20,463 nucleotides of DNA from Ophiothrix spiculata (lineage: Eukaryota; Echinodermata; Ophiuroidea; Amphilepidida; Ophiotrichidae). Under the pieces are notes generated by a model. That model saw nothing but the letters and a program-made list of their open reading frames with translations. It made no database searches and was not told the origin of the DNA. Each line of letters opens with the position of its first letter. Position 1 is the stretch's first letter. The stretch lies in NCBI GenBank assembly GCA_000969725.1, contig JXSR01S063813.1; one strand, given 5' to 3'. This document shows positions 9,704 through 18,524 of the stretch, one piece after another. A program made the translations under genes and the position numbers.

Positions 9704-10567
9704 ATGGTGTCAGCTGTTACTATTTCACTGTCTCTTGAAGAGCTATTTCAAGAGCCACTGACATACTTGATATAAGTTCTGAGGTTTTTGTCACATTGTA
9801 ATGAATGGGTGTTCAATAAGTATAACATATGGCAGCCATTGCAGATATACCTTTCTTTCATTCACATGATATTTATTGTTTAGTCGTTCTTATTTTTAGT
9901 CAAGATTGACATACCTGAACTAACCAACAACTTTTTGTAGAAACGTCCAGAGATACAATAAAATATTCATATTTTTATACAAGTAGCTACCGTACTGAAT
10001 AAAATCAAATTTTTTTAAATGTAGAGTTAGTCAGAGGATGAAACGTTATGTGAGGATTTCACAAGAGAGTCTGGACTAACGAGTTAATCTGTCGAGGTAA
10101 ACTTATATCAGAAATGTTGGTGAATTGAGGGATCAAATCAACCTTTTTTAATGTAACATTTCTGAATAAAAAATTTTAGAATCCAGTTTCTTACACCAAT
10201 AATGTTATTATTGTTGTTTCAAATACATTTTGGACATGGACTCACAACCTTAAAGCAGTAACCGCATATCCACAATTCATGAGAAGCACAGAACATTGTT
10301 AAGCATGCAACACCATTTCCAGTCAGTAATCCACAGTATTGCATCATCGTGCGCACATAGAAAGTGTTGTGTAAGGAAGTTGCACACATAATTATGCTAC
10401 ACATGGATCTAAATTATCATGTCTGAGAATTATTTCAAACAATAATAGTGTTTAAAATATGCAAGTCTATAGTATCTTAAAAAATGCAACCTTTAGCATG
10501 TACCAATGTCAACAGTTCTGAAATGATCAGGTGATGGGATATTTAGATACATTGTTTCAACTTAATA
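9704..10567. other. Intron sequence without recognised gene
   Basis: Only non-coding AT-rich sequence is seen. Small inverted pairs occur, such as CTCTTGAA/TTCAAGAG near 9732-9754 and TCAGAAATGTT/AACATTTCTGA near 10108-10166. The latter may bound a degraded small element. Confidence 0.5.
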
Positions 10568-11043
10568 GACCTTTTCAAAACACAACAATTTCCGAAGCTG
10601 ATTTTACACTCTCCGGCAATTGGCGACAGAAAAAGTGACTCAACGCAATATCCAGAATGTAAAGTTTGTTTTCTCGTTATCTGGTTGAGTACGAATTCAA
10701 ACTTGTAATTAGGGTTGCACTAACGAGTCACTTTTAGTGTGATGCGCTCCGAGTTGACTGGTAATTGTAAGCTTAATCAGACGATTTCAAATAGAAATTT
10801 CACTCTTTCTGTTGGTGAGCATATGGTGCCCCTCAGCCAAAAGTTGTTCAGAATTAGTGCCTCTAACCATGTATAGGTCTGAATATAATTATTTTTCACT
10901 TTTAGTGCACTGCAAATGCAAGATATTTATCGGAAAATTTTGTTTACAAAAAAGTACATGCTAATGAGCTCGTACTTGATTGGTTGATTAAACTGCCACG
11001 TGATCGCAGTTCCGAAGATTTCCGAATTGATTTTGAAAAGGTC
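10568..11043. mobile_element. 476-bp MITE with TA flanks
   Basis: The ends GACCTTTTCAAAA (10568 on) and TTTTGAAAAGGTC (to 11043) are perfect inverted repeats, and TTCCGAA recurs further in on both sides. TA borders both ends (10566-10567 and 11044-11045), within the palindromic extension AATA/TATT. The right part contains an inverted CCAAT box (ATTGG, 10979-10983) and a CACGTG E-box (10997-11002). The element therefore carries possible transcription factor sites. No coding region is seen. Confidence 0.78.
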
Positions 11044-12029
11044 TATTGAGATATGAAATTGCATTATTCTGATTTCCTTTAGTTTGGTGTTATGGGGGCA
11101 TGATTTTCACTTAAATTACTTAATGTATGAGAGATGGTGAAAAGTAAATGATTCAAATTTAGATTTCAATGTTTCCTGCAAGATAATAAAACTATGCATT
11201 TGCATAACTTTCTGATTTCTGTAGGACTAATGTTTCAAGCGAATGTTTTTTGTTGTATTTGTGAAGTCGACTAACATGTTTTCTTTACACTGATGGATTC
11301 TAGTGAACACTTAAGTTTGGTTTCATATGAAATTATAAATGCTAAATAGAAGTTAATATTCCAGAATTTATGGCTGGTGTATTACCCACCAATTTCTTTA
11401 TGTTTATCTACTTTTTACTCTCAAATGCATTATTTAAACTGTATATTAAAGTTTACATTTCCAGAAATGGGCTATATGCTAAGGCCATGTCTTTTGAACT
11501 GCTATAGTCTGATAGGGTGGAGCTGTGACACTGACGCGAGATTTTAGATGTTCTTGTGTAATTTTTTGCAACATCTTGATACCCAACATAGACAAAATAC
11601 ATATCAAATTAAAGGTCTTGGTGAGATCTTTAAAATGACACCTTAAGTTTGCACATAGCATGTAAGCTTCTGAAGTTATGACCATTTCAGCGAAAAAATG
11701 ACAGGGTGGAGCTGCGGATCCCACGCGGTGGATGCACGCGGTAAATTTTGAATAAAAACAACAAAGTTACCAAAAACATGGTCACTGTCCTAAATCAAAT
11801 AAAATAAGCTTATTTGAAGTTTATTAGATCTTTAGCATTGATTATCATGAAAATAACTCTGAAAATATTCAATACTTAGAGGCTTGCAGGCTAAATAAAG
11901 TAAAAGTTTTAGACCTTAAAAAATGGGAAATAGGCTGTGGTCTAAACAGCTGAACACGTTGCGATGAAATTATGATCTTGTTTTGTTTTTTTCTTTTGAT
12001 GCACACTGCTGTTATTACTGACTTGAACA
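11044..12029. other. Intron sequence with one spaced 17-bp direct repeat
   Basis: GATAGGGTGGAGCTGTG (11511-11527) and GACAGGGTGGAGCTGCG (11700-11716) are near-identical copies 189 bp apart. On the minus strand both fall in one open frame (11479-11724) as TAPPYQ and AAPPCH. I recognise no protein family there. The rest is featureless AT-rich sequence. Confidence 0.4.
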
Positions 12030-12767
12030 TTGCAATAGGTGATGCTAAGTCATTATTTGACTTTGCAATGCAGTATTTAGAAAATAGGCCAATAGCCAAG
12101 GAAAAGGCTCTTCACAAAAGACGGTTCTCTTTTATTCCCAAAGAGTCCATAAATCGGGACAAACCAAGGCAACATTATGCAACAGTGGTTGAAACAAGAA
12201 AGTTGCATAGTGTGTCATCTGCAAACACAGATGGAAAGATATTAACCAGAAAGCTCACTTATTACTGTATTCCATGTATACAGGAGGATTATGCCAAATG
12301 TGAAAACAACTATTATGTTAAACCCTTTAGTTCAGTCACATTTGGAACTGACACCGAAGAATCCGATGACGATGATGATGACACTGTAAGCCCTTCCGAG
12401 GAAGAGATGAAACTTGATATGGAAAGACTCTGTAGTTGCACTTAAGCCATCATCGGACAGTAACAGGGAGTACTTTCTCTTTCATGTTACATCTGAGGGT
12501 GTCATTGAACTGACTGAAACTGTTCATTCTCCTAAATATGGGCACACCTATTTCTCCAGTGCAAAAGTTATCAAAGGCTATTACTATAGCTATACAAAAA
12601 CCACCAGGGAAGGTTGTTTTTATAAGGAACTTATGAAGGAAGCCATAGTGCCTAAGGAAAGCATTCTTTATGTGGGTGTAGATTTACAATCACAAGAAAA
12701 ATCACCAGAGTTGCATCTTCTGAAGCCCGTAGATGAATGCGACATCATGTGTGCCATTTCCATGTAG
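12030..12767 (+). pseudogene. Frameshifted intronless coding relic of an unnamed repetitive family
   Basis: Two overlapping frames form one protein-like sequence. The first runs from about 12030 (DAKSLFDFAMQYLENRPIAK..., RRFSFIPKESINRDKPRQHY, VETRKLHSV, LTYYCIPCIQEDYAKCENNY, then an acidic run of D and E) and stops at 12445. The second continues from about 12425 (DSVVALKPSS, REYFLFHVTSEGVIEL, GHTYFSSAKVIKGYYYSYT, ESILYVGVDL) to a stop at 12767. A single frame break near 12420-12430 separates them. Composition is clearly coding-like, with a CxxCx7C motif. It resembles multi-copy uncharacterised proteins I recall from marine invertebrate genomes (GTRK.H.V, C..C, Y.L..V, VR/LY...DL spacing), probably linked to mobile elements. 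No function is known to me. No upstream exon was found, so it is taken as a partial dead copy inside the PDZD8-like intron. Confidence 0.55.
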
Positions 12768-12972
12768 TTTGCAAGACTTTCTCTCCTTAAGTTACCCATA
12801 ATTGTATAAAAGGTAATTAGAAATTGCTTACATGTAAATTTACAATCATGAATCAGTTGAAAAACTCTGTACATGTTATTTGTGCATTTGTGTTGGATAA
12901 CATGAATTACCTTCAAGAATTTAAACGAATTTGTACATTTTCATACATGCCGACAAGATGTTTGCGCAACAG

Positions 12973-13247
12973 AAAATCTATAGCAGGTAGCATAGGAAAA
13001 GTATACATTTTTGGAAAGCTCTAGCTCTGTAGAGTTCAAATATGATGTCTTTTTTGATGTAGGGTATAAGACAGGGAAAAAAAATTCACATGAACTTCAG
13101 AATTTTTTTCATGAAAAATCTCACTTTCTATTTGCAATTTCTCCCTCACCATTAACCCTACATTGAAAACAATGACATTTTTGGATTCCTTGTGAAATTT
13201 CCTTTCAGAATATGTATACTTTTCCTATAGTAGCATACATAGATTTT
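12973..13247. mobile_element. Palindromic MITE-like element (275 bp)
   Basis: The ends AAAATCTAT (12973-12981) and ATAGATTTT (13239-13247) are followed inward by a long imperfect inverted repeat. It includes ATAGGAAAAGTATACAT on both arms and TGTAGGGT.TAA near the loop. The arms reach about 80 bp. No target duplication stands out, and the sequence is non-coding. Confidence 0.7.
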
Positions 13248-14271
13248 GAAATAATTAATTTCAAACGACAATTGGTGCGTTTCTCAGAATAAAAAAAGTG
13301 AACTTTTCATGTCACGCGAAAATCTAGCAGTTCAAAACACATGGCCATAAACATGATGGTGATGCCAATTTTGTCCAAAATGGTTTAAGGATATTAAATT
13401 TGAATTTCTTGCTTTTTTATCCATGGATAAAATATAGCAAGTCTGTGTAAGGCCAGGAAAAAGTCCAAGGGGACACTGAGTTTAGAACATTGTAGATATG
13501 TCTGCATGGAACAGGACTGGGGTTAAAAAAAATGAGCATTTGAACCTGGTTTGTTTTTATATGAGTCCCAAATGATATAACATTTGATTTTTAGTGTTTT
13601 TTCAAAGTATATATATTTGACTGAAACCACATGTTAAATTTGTTAAGCCCATCGGCCATAATATTATTTAGTACGCTTATATTTCTATGTGATGTGAAGG
13701 CACTTGTGTCATAAAGTATTTAAGGAAAAGGCAGGAACAAAATTGGGGATGTCAGTTACGTAAATTTACTATTGTGGCATTCAATCCTGAGCTGTTTTGT
13801 GGAACTGAAATTTTGGCTATAAGTAGCCTCTTGTCTTTTAGTTCTGAAGATGACAATATGAGTATTGAAAGATGACAAGATGAGTATTGAAATATTAAAA
13901 TATGGATGCCTCTATAGAAAACCATAACCCCCTAAAATTTTGGATGGGTTCTAAAGAATACTTAGTCCTTTGGAAAGAATAAATTCTGCTCAGATAGCCG
14001 TCTGAGCTAAATATTTTTTGCATATTTTGATAAATTTCTTTTGTGGGCAATCAAAATACTGTATTGTTCATCAGAAGGAGTCTAAAGAACTAAAGCATGC
14101 TGCAAAATAGAGGTCTACGGTTTGCTGAGGAGGTGAAAAATGGGACTCCTTATCATCTTACCCTTTTCCCATTTGCTCTCATATCATGGTTTTGTATGTG
14201 ACTCAGCAATGTCAAATTATGATGTTGAATTTTCATTAACACTTTTTTCTCATGTTTTCATCTGTACACAG
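13248..14271. other. Intron end before the first PDZ exon, with a 22-bp tandem duplication
   Basis: GATGACAATATGAGTATTGA plus AA (13849-13870) is repeated at 13871-13892 with one difference. The rest is AT-rich non-coding sequence. The last 60 bases are pyrimidine-rich (ACACTTTTTTCTCATGTTTTC) and lead into the acceptor at 14270-14271. Confidence 0.55.
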
Positions 14272-14456
14272 ATAGCAACCCATTTAAACAAGTAGATATC
14301 ATTCGTAGATTACCAGGAGAAATCTTTGACGTAGAGATTCATAAGGAGAAGGCCAAGTCTGTAGGAGTCACATTCAAGACAGGGTCACATCCAGGGGAAG
14401 TCATAGTTGCCACCGTCTTGCAAGACTTGCCAGCGGGACAGACGGAATTGAAAAAG
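14272..14456 (+). CDS. PDZD8: PDZD8-like exon: first two thirds of the PDZ domain
   Basis: The exon follows the acceptor TCTGTACACAG (AG at 14270-14271) and ends at AAAAAG before the donor GTGTGT. It begins in phase 1 and ends in phase 0. The product begins DSNPFKQVDIIRRLPGEIFD and runs through KAKSVGVTFKTGSHPGEVIV to PAGQTELKK. In a PDZ domain this covers beta strands 1 to 3 and the first helix, ending just before the Gly-Asp turn encoded by the next exon. The usual carboxylate-binding GLGF loop reads SVGVTF here, a non-canonical loop as in vertebrate PDZD8 (SVGLTL), so classical C-terminal peptide binding is uncertain. A decayed copy of its second half lies about 425 bp downstream at 14771-14886. 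Confidence 0.93.
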
Positions 14457-14770
14457 GTGTGTTTTGATTTCTGTTTATTGCCTGAGTAATAGCATGATCC
14501 AATCTAATAGGATTATTTCTAGTTTTTCGCAAACAAGTATGTGGCGATTATCAGTTATTATATACCTATTGGCTTGATTTCAGCCAGTCAATAGTTGGTT
14601 ATTATATACCGATTTGAGCAAAAATCATTTTAAAGATGAAGATATATGTTCTTTTTGAATGTGCGGTAAAACCAAATTCACCTTGATTTGAAAGTTTGTG
14701 GTGGATGATCATATATATAAGGGAAATTGCAAGTCTGTAAATCTAGTCAAGCCATGTAGGCAAGCTGTGT

Positions 14771-14886
14771 AGGCCAAGGTCTAGTTTGAAGGAGACGTCA
14801 CACTACAGGCAGGGTCACATTCAGGAGAGCTGACAGTTGTCATTGTGCTGTCATAATTAACAGCAGGGCAGACGGAATTGAAAAAG
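14771..14886 (+). pseudogene. Decayed duplicate of the first PDZ exon (second half)
   Basis: This intronic stretch aligns with bases about 14346-14456 of the PDZ exon. In the same frame it reads VTLQAGSHSGELTVVIVLS, then a TAA stop at 14854-14856, then LTAGQTELKK. The exon has VTFKTGSHPGEVIVATVLQD and LPAGQTELKK at those places. The last 16 bases before the donor are identical, but the donor GTGTGT has become TTGGGT. The 5' part of the exon is absent or unrecognisable, and no acceptor is obvious. The following intron also has a matching block (14530-14561 versus 15041-15072). The two copies therefore look like one tandem segmental duplication that included coding and intron sequence. It is non-functional as it stands. 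Confidence 0.8.
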
Positions 14887-14983
14887 TTGGGTTTTCTATA
14901 CTGAAAGATGGGTAAGTCCTTTAGACAATTGCGGTCAAGCTTAGCACTAGGCGACATATCTGCATCCCAGATTCACCAAATTC

Positions 14984-15139
14984 TAAATGTTGTTGTATGA
15001 CTTAATGCTTTAATTCCCCTGGAATTGAAGATTTTTTACACAAACAACTGTGTGGTGATAATCAGTTATTATCACCACACAGTTTTTAAATGTTGTTGTA
15101 TGTCTTAATGCTTTAATTCCCCTGGAATTGAATATTTTG
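14984..15139. repeat. 50-bp direct repeat flanking a 14-bp-arm hairpin
   Basis: AAATGTTGTTGTATG(A/T)CTTA followed by ATGCTTTAATTCCCCTGGAA occurs at about 14984-15033 and again at about 15088-15139. Between them, CTGTGTGGTGATAA (15049-15062) and TTATCACCACACAG (about 15069-15082) form a perfect stem. CAAACAACTGTGTGGTGATA at 15041 matches 14530 on, in the intron just after the first PDZ exon. Flanking GTAGCACTAGG-type sequences near 14940 and 15150 are inverted. A repeat element seems to have inserted into, or arisen from, the duplicated exon-intron segment. Confidence 0.7.
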
Positions 15140-15375
15140 GTCCTAGTGCTACCTTCAATCGCGATGATACGTTTATAACTCCATCATTCTTTGTCATCTG
15201 GTTCCAGTGATATATCAGTTAGTCTTTAAAAACAATAAAAAGTATAGAATTTTCTATCTTTATTGCTATGTATAAAAGGAAAATCAATGTCACACACATG
15301 ACATCAGGTTTTGTGAAGTAAAGATGCAACTGTTATGTATCATACATGTATTAATCAGATAATTTTTCTTGACAG

Positions 15376-15458
15376 GGTGACATAGTACTTACAGTAGATG
15401 GAATCCGTGTGTCTGCAACTAAACATGCTGCCAAGCTTATCAAGCAAACCAAAGAAAA
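15376..15458 (+). CDS. PDZD8: PDZD8-like exon: PDZ strands 4-5 and second helix
   Basis: The 83-nt exon follows TTTTTCTTGACAG (AG at 15374-15375) and ends before the donor GTGAGT at 15459. It begins in phase 0 and ends in phase 2. It encodes GDIVLTVDGIRVSATKHAAK then LIKQTKE plus two bases of a Lys codon. GDIVLTVDGIRV is the typical PDZ strand-turn-strand signature (G-D-x-I/V-L-x-V-D/N-G). AAKLIKQTKEK is the second PDZ helix, matching the VLKLIKQAGDR block recalled for vertebrate PDZD8. The domain is completed by the exon at 17305. A second good acceptor at 15590, only 131 bp downstream, offers a different ending (see 15590-15671). Confidence 0.93.
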
Positions 15459-15589
15459 GTGAGTAAAGACCACAAGTTTTTGGCTAGTCATTTTTTTATG
15501 TGAGTTGGTGCTTCTCTTGCTTTGTACCAATGAGTCCTGATATGAGTGTTTCAGGTTTGATATAAAATAAACGTTTTCTCATATTTCAG

Positions 15590-15671
15590 GTGTTCAAAAA
15601 CGTTGGGGCTGAAGGTAGAAGGAGATAAGCTATGCAGTTTATGTTATGTAATCCCTAACCCTAAACCCTAA
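15590..15671 (+). CDS. Possible alternative terminal exon of the PDZD8-like gene
   Basis: A good acceptor (TTTTCTCATATTTCAG, AG at 15588-15589) lies 131 bp after the donor of the second PDZ exon. Joined to that donor in phase 2, it continues the frame as K-CSKTLGLKVEGDKLCSLCYV-IPNPKP and then a TAA at 15669-15671. KTLGLKVEG resembles a PDZ last strand in the same place as FTLKV in the regular exon. The result would be a protein ending right after the PDZ domain, without linker, C1 or coiled coil. A 25-nt cassette ending at GTAGAA (15615) is also possible but would shift exon 17305 out of frame. This is inference from splice signals and reading frame. It may instead be a chance acceptor or a decayed exon copy. 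Confidence 0.3.
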
Positions 15672-15677
15672 CCCTAA
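15653..15677. repeat. Four CCCTAA telomere-type units in an intron
   Basis: CCCTAA occurs at 15653-15658, 15659-15664, 15666-15671 and 15672-15677, with one extra A after the second unit. This is the animal telomeric repeat (TTAGGG on the other strand). The run overlaps the stop codon of the possible alternative exon 15590-15671. It is too short to say more than that it is an interstitial telomere-like repeat. Confidence 0.75.
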
Positions 15678-15756
15678 AATGTTGGATGGAACATAAAGTA
15701 TACTCGGTCTTTCAACTTGATTTATGATTTTATGGAAAGTTTCAAGTAAACATCTT

Positions 15757-16471
15757 GGGCCGTATTCTCGAAAGATGTTTAACGCTAATCAATGTTTAAA
15801 TCGCGATTTAAACCATAAAAAAGATAAACGTAATTCTCAAAGAGTGACTAAATGTAATCACCGTTTAAATTTTAACCACTTGTAGTTAAACTGCTCTAAA
15901 ATGCGTTTAAAACTAAACTAGGTCAGGGGGTAGTTTAAGGTGTGTTTAAATTGTATTTTCATCATGTGTCCGTCAGCTTTTTTATTGCTGTATGCTTTAA
16001 AAATTTAATGATTTTAATGAATAATGCTTGAAAATGATAATATGACGATATGGACATGACCATGACGAAAAATAAACACTCACATTATGTTCTTTATGAA
16101 AATATACCATGAATTGTCATTGTAAACATGGTGATACTGTGTTCTAGCTATTGCATAGCGTAGGTCTTTTATTCACGTATTCAACACTGTACAGATGCAC
16201 CACTTCATAAAATAAAACAAGCCGTGTAATTGATGAGGCGTAGAAATCTTTATTGACTAGGGACCTACTATTAATTCAACTATATAAAGTTCACTAGTGC
16301 ATATCTCTTACGTGCACAGTTCAGGGGATGATATTTATTGGTTTTAAATGCCGCTGTTTACTAGACGCGCTGTTTAAATATTTGCTGAGCGTTTAGCTAA
16401 AATCAGATTTTAACTAAACACATTTTATGTCTAACCAACGTTTACATAAACATCGTTCGAGAATACGGCCC
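15757..16471. mobile_element. 715-bp TIR element with CTT target duplication
   Basis: GGGCCGTATTCTCGAAAGAT (15757 on) and the reverse complement of the right end, GGGCCGTATTCTCGAACGAT (ending 16471), match at 23 of 24 positions. CTT lies directly outside both ends (15754-15756 and 16472-16474). A 3-bp duplication and GGGCCGTATTC ends suggest a PIF/Harbinger-like non-autonomous element. The subterminal regions are full of GTTTAAA/TTTAAAC-type motifs (for example 15796-15808, 15864-15869, 16371-16378). No transposase frame is present. It lies in the last intron of the PDZ domain. Confidence 0.82.
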
Positions 16472-16474
16472 CTT

Positions 16475-17304
16475 TTGTTTTCATGTTACAGAACATTGAT
16501 ATTTGTTGGTTACAGGTTCTAAAGTTGAGAATTTATCAAAAATGAAACCCACCAAAGACCAAACATGAGAGAGGTGCACATCTGCCTTCAGTGCTTGGAA
16601 ACGTAAGAGTGGTGCTCTGGCAAAATGAGCGGAAAGTCGCGATTGAAGATTTAGAATAAATGGCTGCTAAAGTAAAAATATGGTGAAAAGATCAAATTTC
16701 GTTTTTTGACATAAAACACATTAATACATAAGTGTGAAACTATATATTGTGTTTTGAAGGTCCATTATGCTGGGAAGTGCAATTATTCACGGGTAATTGA
16801 TCGCGTTTTGCTATTATACACTATTGTAATCAGTAACTTTAAAATTGATTAGCGATGATATTTTATTGCCAGATTTTGAGTGGACTGCCTTGTATTTCGA
16901 TCTCTAAATGAAGATTGTAGTATGACATATTATATGTATCATTCGAAAGCTGAGATTATAGAGAATTAAAAATCATCAAAAAAAGAAGACTGTCCTGACA
17001 GTCTTCTTTTTTTGATGATTATGCTCCATGGTTTTTCGTTGGTTTCTTCGTATAGTTTGTTGTTGTTAATCGCCTCTGTCCATTTGATATTCAGAATTCT
17101 AAAGTGTAATAAGGAGGCTGATATTTTGACATTTTGACATTAGCAAAGTCTTTAACTACGCAAAATTTTTAGTTGCTATGCAGTTTCTTACAGCATACTT
17201 TGACTTCCATGTGAGGTTTATGTTAGTGATTTCACTATACGTACCTCATAGTGATGATTTTCACTGCAAGCTCTTAAGATTTATTTGATTTCTACTTTCT
17301 GCAG
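16475..17304. other. Intron end before exon 17305
   Basis: This non-coding sequence contains the perfect palindrome at 16971-17020 and is otherwise without recognised features. It ends in TTCTACTTTCTGCAG, the acceptor used by the linker exon. Confidence 0.55.
16971..17020. repeat. Perfect palindrome: 24-bp arms, 2-nt centre
   Basis: Bases 16971-16994 (AATCATCAAAAAAAGAAGAC then TGTC) are exactly inverted at 16997-17020, separated only by CT. Pairing does not extend beyond these ends, and no mismatch is present in an otherwise decayed intron. Perfect conservation of both arms implies recent origin, selection or active correction. Confidence 0.9.
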
Positions 17305-17908
17305 ATTCACCTTGAAAGTGCAACGACCTATCCAACCACTGGATGATCAACCAACATCAGCTGATGAGAAGAAAGAACCAAGAACAACAACGGAAGCAAC
17401 TGACGGTCCTCCGGACAACGACTATGAAGATTTCATCAATCTTAGCATCATGAATGAATTAGGATATGCAACAGATGACAATGATGGGACCATGAAAAAC
17501 GCCCAACAAACTAGACTACAAGTACCCGATGGTGGCTCGCCTGTGTTGCGACACCGTCGGAGGTTGTCTTCAAGCCTGGACTATTCCACTTTACGACAAG
17601 TACAAGCTAGCCAGGACAGAGAAGAACGATTAAGTCAGATTAAAGCTCTCATAAGGGAATCAATGCATCCAAAAAGTGCAATGAAGAAGAGTAAATCTAT
17701 TAACATTGTCTCGCAACCAGTAGTCGGCACTCCTCCGACAAGCTCGGATACTCCGCATGATAAGCTTATAGAATCAGATACAATAAGTATCGCATCTTTG
17801 TTAGATGAGACTGATCAGGCGGTGGTTAACAGTACTAATAATGGAACAGCTCCAGAGACGGCACCATATGATGATCTGTATGAAACAACTCTAGTTAAAG
17901 CTTGCCAG
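17305..17908 (+). CDS. PDZD8: PDZD8-like exon: last PDZ strand and long disordered linker
   Basis: The 604-nt exon follows TTCTACTTTCTGCAG and ends at TTGCCAG before GTGGGT at 17909. It completes the split Lys codon and ends in phase 0. It opens with FTLKVQRPIQP, the last PDZ beta strand (compare VLVYYERPV in vertebrates). About 190 hydrophilic residues follow, rich in S, T, D, E and P, as expected for the disordered PDZD8 linker. Visible points are an acidic aromatic patch (DNDYEDFINLSIMNELGY), a basic run before serines (RHRRRLSSSLDYS, a possible basophilic kinase site) and a second basic-serine patch (MKKSKSIN). The reading frame stays open past the donor to a stop at 18067, so intron retention would add about 53 residues. 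The splice is preferred because the domains downstream in this family are still missing. Confidence 0.87.
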
Positions 17909-18524
17909 GTGGGTCATTCAATACATGGAGAATTCTTCTTAACACAGTGCTTCAATTTGTCCGACAATGTAAACAAAAAAAAAACAGTGTGCAGGGCCCT
18001 AATGTATACTAATATAACCCACAACCCTGCAGATTTGTTAACATTGTCTGTGGAATTATGGCACTGACTGTAATTATGATTTATTTTCAAAAGATTTTAC
18101 AGGTCTACCATGATACATGTATTTTTAATGGTAATGGAGATACGGGAAAAGGTATCCAGCCTGAGAATCGCACCCAGAATCTTTGATTTGCACGATTTGT
18201 ACTTTAACTACTCGATCTTAGCAACTTTGTGATGAATTGTATTGCAAATCAAGTAAATCCACTCAATTGTTTGTGAATTTATTTATTGAACACCTATTCA
18301 AAGAAGTCCTGATCATAGATTTTGACCGTCAAGACTTTAAAAACGAAAACGGATGTCATAGAGTACAGCACGGATTCATAGTGCATCCATAAAAATGTCA
18401 GATGTAAGAAACCCTGGCATACAGGATAATATGTAAATGTGGAAATTAAAATGTAGTGGTAGAAAGTAAAATTGAAGATGAATTATACTTCTGTACTACT
18501 GGAATCTACATACCTTAGGACCCA
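17909..18524. other. Intron start after the linker exon, containing a tRNA-like fragment
   Basis: After the donor GTGGGT the exon frame stays open to 18067 by chance or by intron retention. The only other feature is the tRNA-like stretch at 18151-18228. Confidence 0.5.
18151..18228 (-). repeat. tRNA-derived SINE-like fragment (tRNA-Cys-like)
   Basis: The minus strand reads like a decayed tRNA. TTGCTAAGATCGAGTAGTTAAA resembles a D arm with an A-box. GTGCAAATC resembles a Cys (GCA) anticodon loop. CTGGGTGCGATTCTCAG forms a 5-bp T stem with a 7-nt loop and a B-box-like GGTGCGATTCT. The anticodon stem and acceptor stem do not pair, so it is not a working tRNA. A SINE head or tRNA pseudogene is the best reading. 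Confidence 0.4.

Larger units (their letters stand above)
3160..17908 (+). other. PDZD8: PDZD8-like gene, central part (five exons, incomplete at both ends)
   Basis: The five exons together encode the end of an SMP lipid-transfer domain, a PDZ domain and a long linker in the order found in PDZD8. PDZD8 is an ER-anchored protein that works at ER-mitochondria and ER-late endosome contacts. The spliced frame is continuous (donor phases 1, 1, 0, 2, 0) and all introns are GT-AG. The N-terminal membrane anchor and most of the SMP domain must lie upstream. The C-terminal C2-like, C1 and coiled-coil segments must lie downstream. Introns are about 1.9, 9.0, 0.9 and 1.8 kb and are full of mobile elements. 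Assignment rests on recalled family resemblance, strongest at the KKKHTLPNYKLRYMPFF block and in the PDZ exons. No search was run. Confidence 0.85.

Noticed and set aside
11479-11724. Minus-strand frame with repeated APP motif as a gene
   Set aside because: Two repeat copies in one frame, no family resemblance, no splice or start context. Treated as a spaced repeat.
17909-18067. Reading-through of the linker exon to a stop at 18067 as the true C-terminus
   Set aside because: A good donor (CAG/GTGGGT) precedes it. The extra sequence has non-coding composition, and the family has further C-terminal domains.
18151-18228. Functional tRNA gene
   Set aside because: The anticodon and acceptor stems do not pair, and the A and B boxes have mismatches.
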